Shown: in pieces, positions 33,181-34,611 of the stretch | Position numbering within the stretch: the first letter of the stretch is position 1 | How the letters are laid out: the number at the start of each line of letters is the position of its first letter | NCBI GenBank assembly: GCA_019118275.1 | Contig: DWZH01000032.1 | Coordinates: 1 to 34,611 of the forward strand | DNA from: Candidatus Brachybacterium merdavium | GTDB taxonomy: Bacteria > Actinomycetota > Actinomycetes > Actinomycetales > Dermabacteraceae | Length of the DNA stretch: 34,611 nt | Direction of reading: 5' to 3' | Made by a program: the position numbers and the translations under genes | Notes under the pieces: model-generated | The model's input: the letters and a program-made list of their open reading frames with translations, nothing else | Database searches by the model: none | What the model was told of the DNA's origin: nothing

Positions 33181-33423
33181 TCACGCAGTGGGCGGCGGGT
33201 CCCGGTGCTCGGAGACGGAACCGGCCGCATCCTGGCGGGTGTCGACCACGGTGCGCCGTGATCGGAGCGTCAGCAGCAGACCGACGACGAACAGGACGGC
33301 ACCGGCGACCATCAGGATGGTCCCGAGCGCGGCGGCATCGAAGCCGGGCAGGTCGAACTCCAGGGCGAAGCGCGAGATCGCTCCGAGGACGAAAAGGATG
33401 ATGCCTCCGACGATGGCGCCCAT
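33181..33423 (-). CDS. Small membrane protein, DUF6458-like
   Basis: The protein has 80 residues. Two transmembrane segments (about 3-22 and 31-54) flank a short Phe/Asp loop (FALEFDLPGFDAAALG), matching actinobacterial DUF6458 proteins in layout and in the GTILMVAGAVLFVVGLL segment. The basic tail RSRRTVVDTRQDAAG and a Pro-rich end face the cytoplasm. GAGGAG lies 6 nt upstream of ATG 33423. It sits between the GntR gene and clpC, divergent from clpC, with 72 nt to GntR. The function is unknown. Confidence 0.8.
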   Translation of the reverse strand: MGAIVGGIILFVLGAISRFALEFDLPGFDAAALGTILMVAGAVLFVVGLLLTLRSRRTVVDTRQDAAGSVSEHRDPPPTA

Positions 33424-33518
33424 GGGGTGCTCCTCGCTGAACGGTGCTAGAGGGCCGGGCAGGGCACCCGGATGTGACGGACGCCACTGTACGGCCCGCG
33501 GCGGGGAAGTGAAGCAGC

Positions 33519-33536
33519 GTCACGCCCGCGGCGAAC
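33519..33536 (+). promoter_or_regulatory. ClgR-like binding site upstream of clpC
   Basis: ACGCCCGCGGCGAAC (33522-33536) matches the core of the corynebacterial ClgR consensus WNNWCGCYNANRGCGWWS. Two positions deviate: the first W and the central A. It lies directly upstream of the presumed clpC -35, the proper place for an activator. ClgR controls clpC and clpP genes in other actinobacteria; no clgR gene is in this window. Confidence 0.5.
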
Positions 33537-33541
33537 AGGGG

Positions 33542-33569
33542 ATGACTCCGGGGCGCAGGCGCGTAGTCT
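33542..33569 (+). promoter_or_regulatory. Possible clpC promoter (ATGACT, 16 bp, TAGTCT)
   Basis: TAGTCT (33564-33569) fits TANNNT, with a poor -35 ATGACT (33542-33547) and a 16-bp spacer. A weak -35 is expected when an activator such as ClgR assists. The leader would be about 27 nt, with GGGAGG (33594-33599) as ribosome site. Confidence 0.4.
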
Positions 33570-33602
33570 CGATACATCACCACCATCGGACGGGGGAGGA
33601 CC

Positions 33603-34611
<1,009 letters not shown>

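Overview
The window is a single contiguous stretch of a high-GC Gram-positive (actinobacterial) chromosome. Supporting signs are strong G/C bias at third codon positions, an Lsr2 nucleoid protein, a DUF3180 gene inside a folate operon, extensive ATGA/GTGA stop-start overlaps, several apparently leaderless promoters, and a ClgR-like box upstream of clpC. Gene order and protein character suggest Micrococcales, plausibly Brachybacterium or another Dermabacteraceae; the genus is an inference. I saw no rRNA, tRNA, CRISPR array, IS element, integrase or phage gene.

Left block (1-16.4 kb), housekeeping core: the 3' end of a peptide deformylase gene, an EcsC-like membrane protein, a bidirectional terminator, ppa (minus strand), then a long plus-strand series: dacB-tilS-hpt-ftsH-folE-folP-folB/folK fusion-DUF3180, two bacterial-PH-domain membrane proteins, a Rossmann/DUF2520 protein, panC, lysS, a small membrane protein and lsr2. 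Most neighbours overlap by 1-4 nt or are separated by a few nt. The block combines cell-wall trimming, tRNA-Ile lysidinylation, purine salvage, membrane proteolysis, folate and pantothenate synthesis and lysyl-tRNA charging. A 14-bp-stem bidirectional terminator closes it after lsr2.

Middle block (16.4-33.1 kb), a catabolic cassette: on the minus strand mqo-lutA-lutB-lutC-aldose epimerase form an apparent operon for L-lactate and malate oxidation, preceded by a DUF624 (YesL-like) gene with its own promoter. Divergently, an LDH2-family dehydrogenase is followed by a complete TRAP transporter (dctP lipoprotein, dctQ, dctM) and a strong terminator. A second plus-strand operon encodes L-fuconate dehydratase, an intracellular GH29 alpha-L-fucosidase, a RhaM-family mutarotase, an aldo/keto reductase of the L-fucose dehydrogenase type and a fuconolactonase-type amidohydrolase. 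A convergent FadR-type GntR regulator closes it. Together these spell a non-phosphorylative L-fucose route (fucoside to L-fucose, L-fucono-lactone, L-fuconate, 2-keto-3-deoxy-L-fuconate) whose likely product, L-lactate, would be oxidised by LutABC. The steps after 2-keto-3-deoxy-L-fuconate have no obvious enzyme in the window.

Right edge (33.2-34.6 kb): a DUF6458-like small membrane protein and the 5' part of clpC. Because lsr2 and clpC lie close together in many actinobacteria, the cassette looks like an insertion into core synteny beside a gene for a xenogeneic silencer. The genes with least settled function are the TRAP transporter, the LDH2-family enzyme and the DUF2520 protein.
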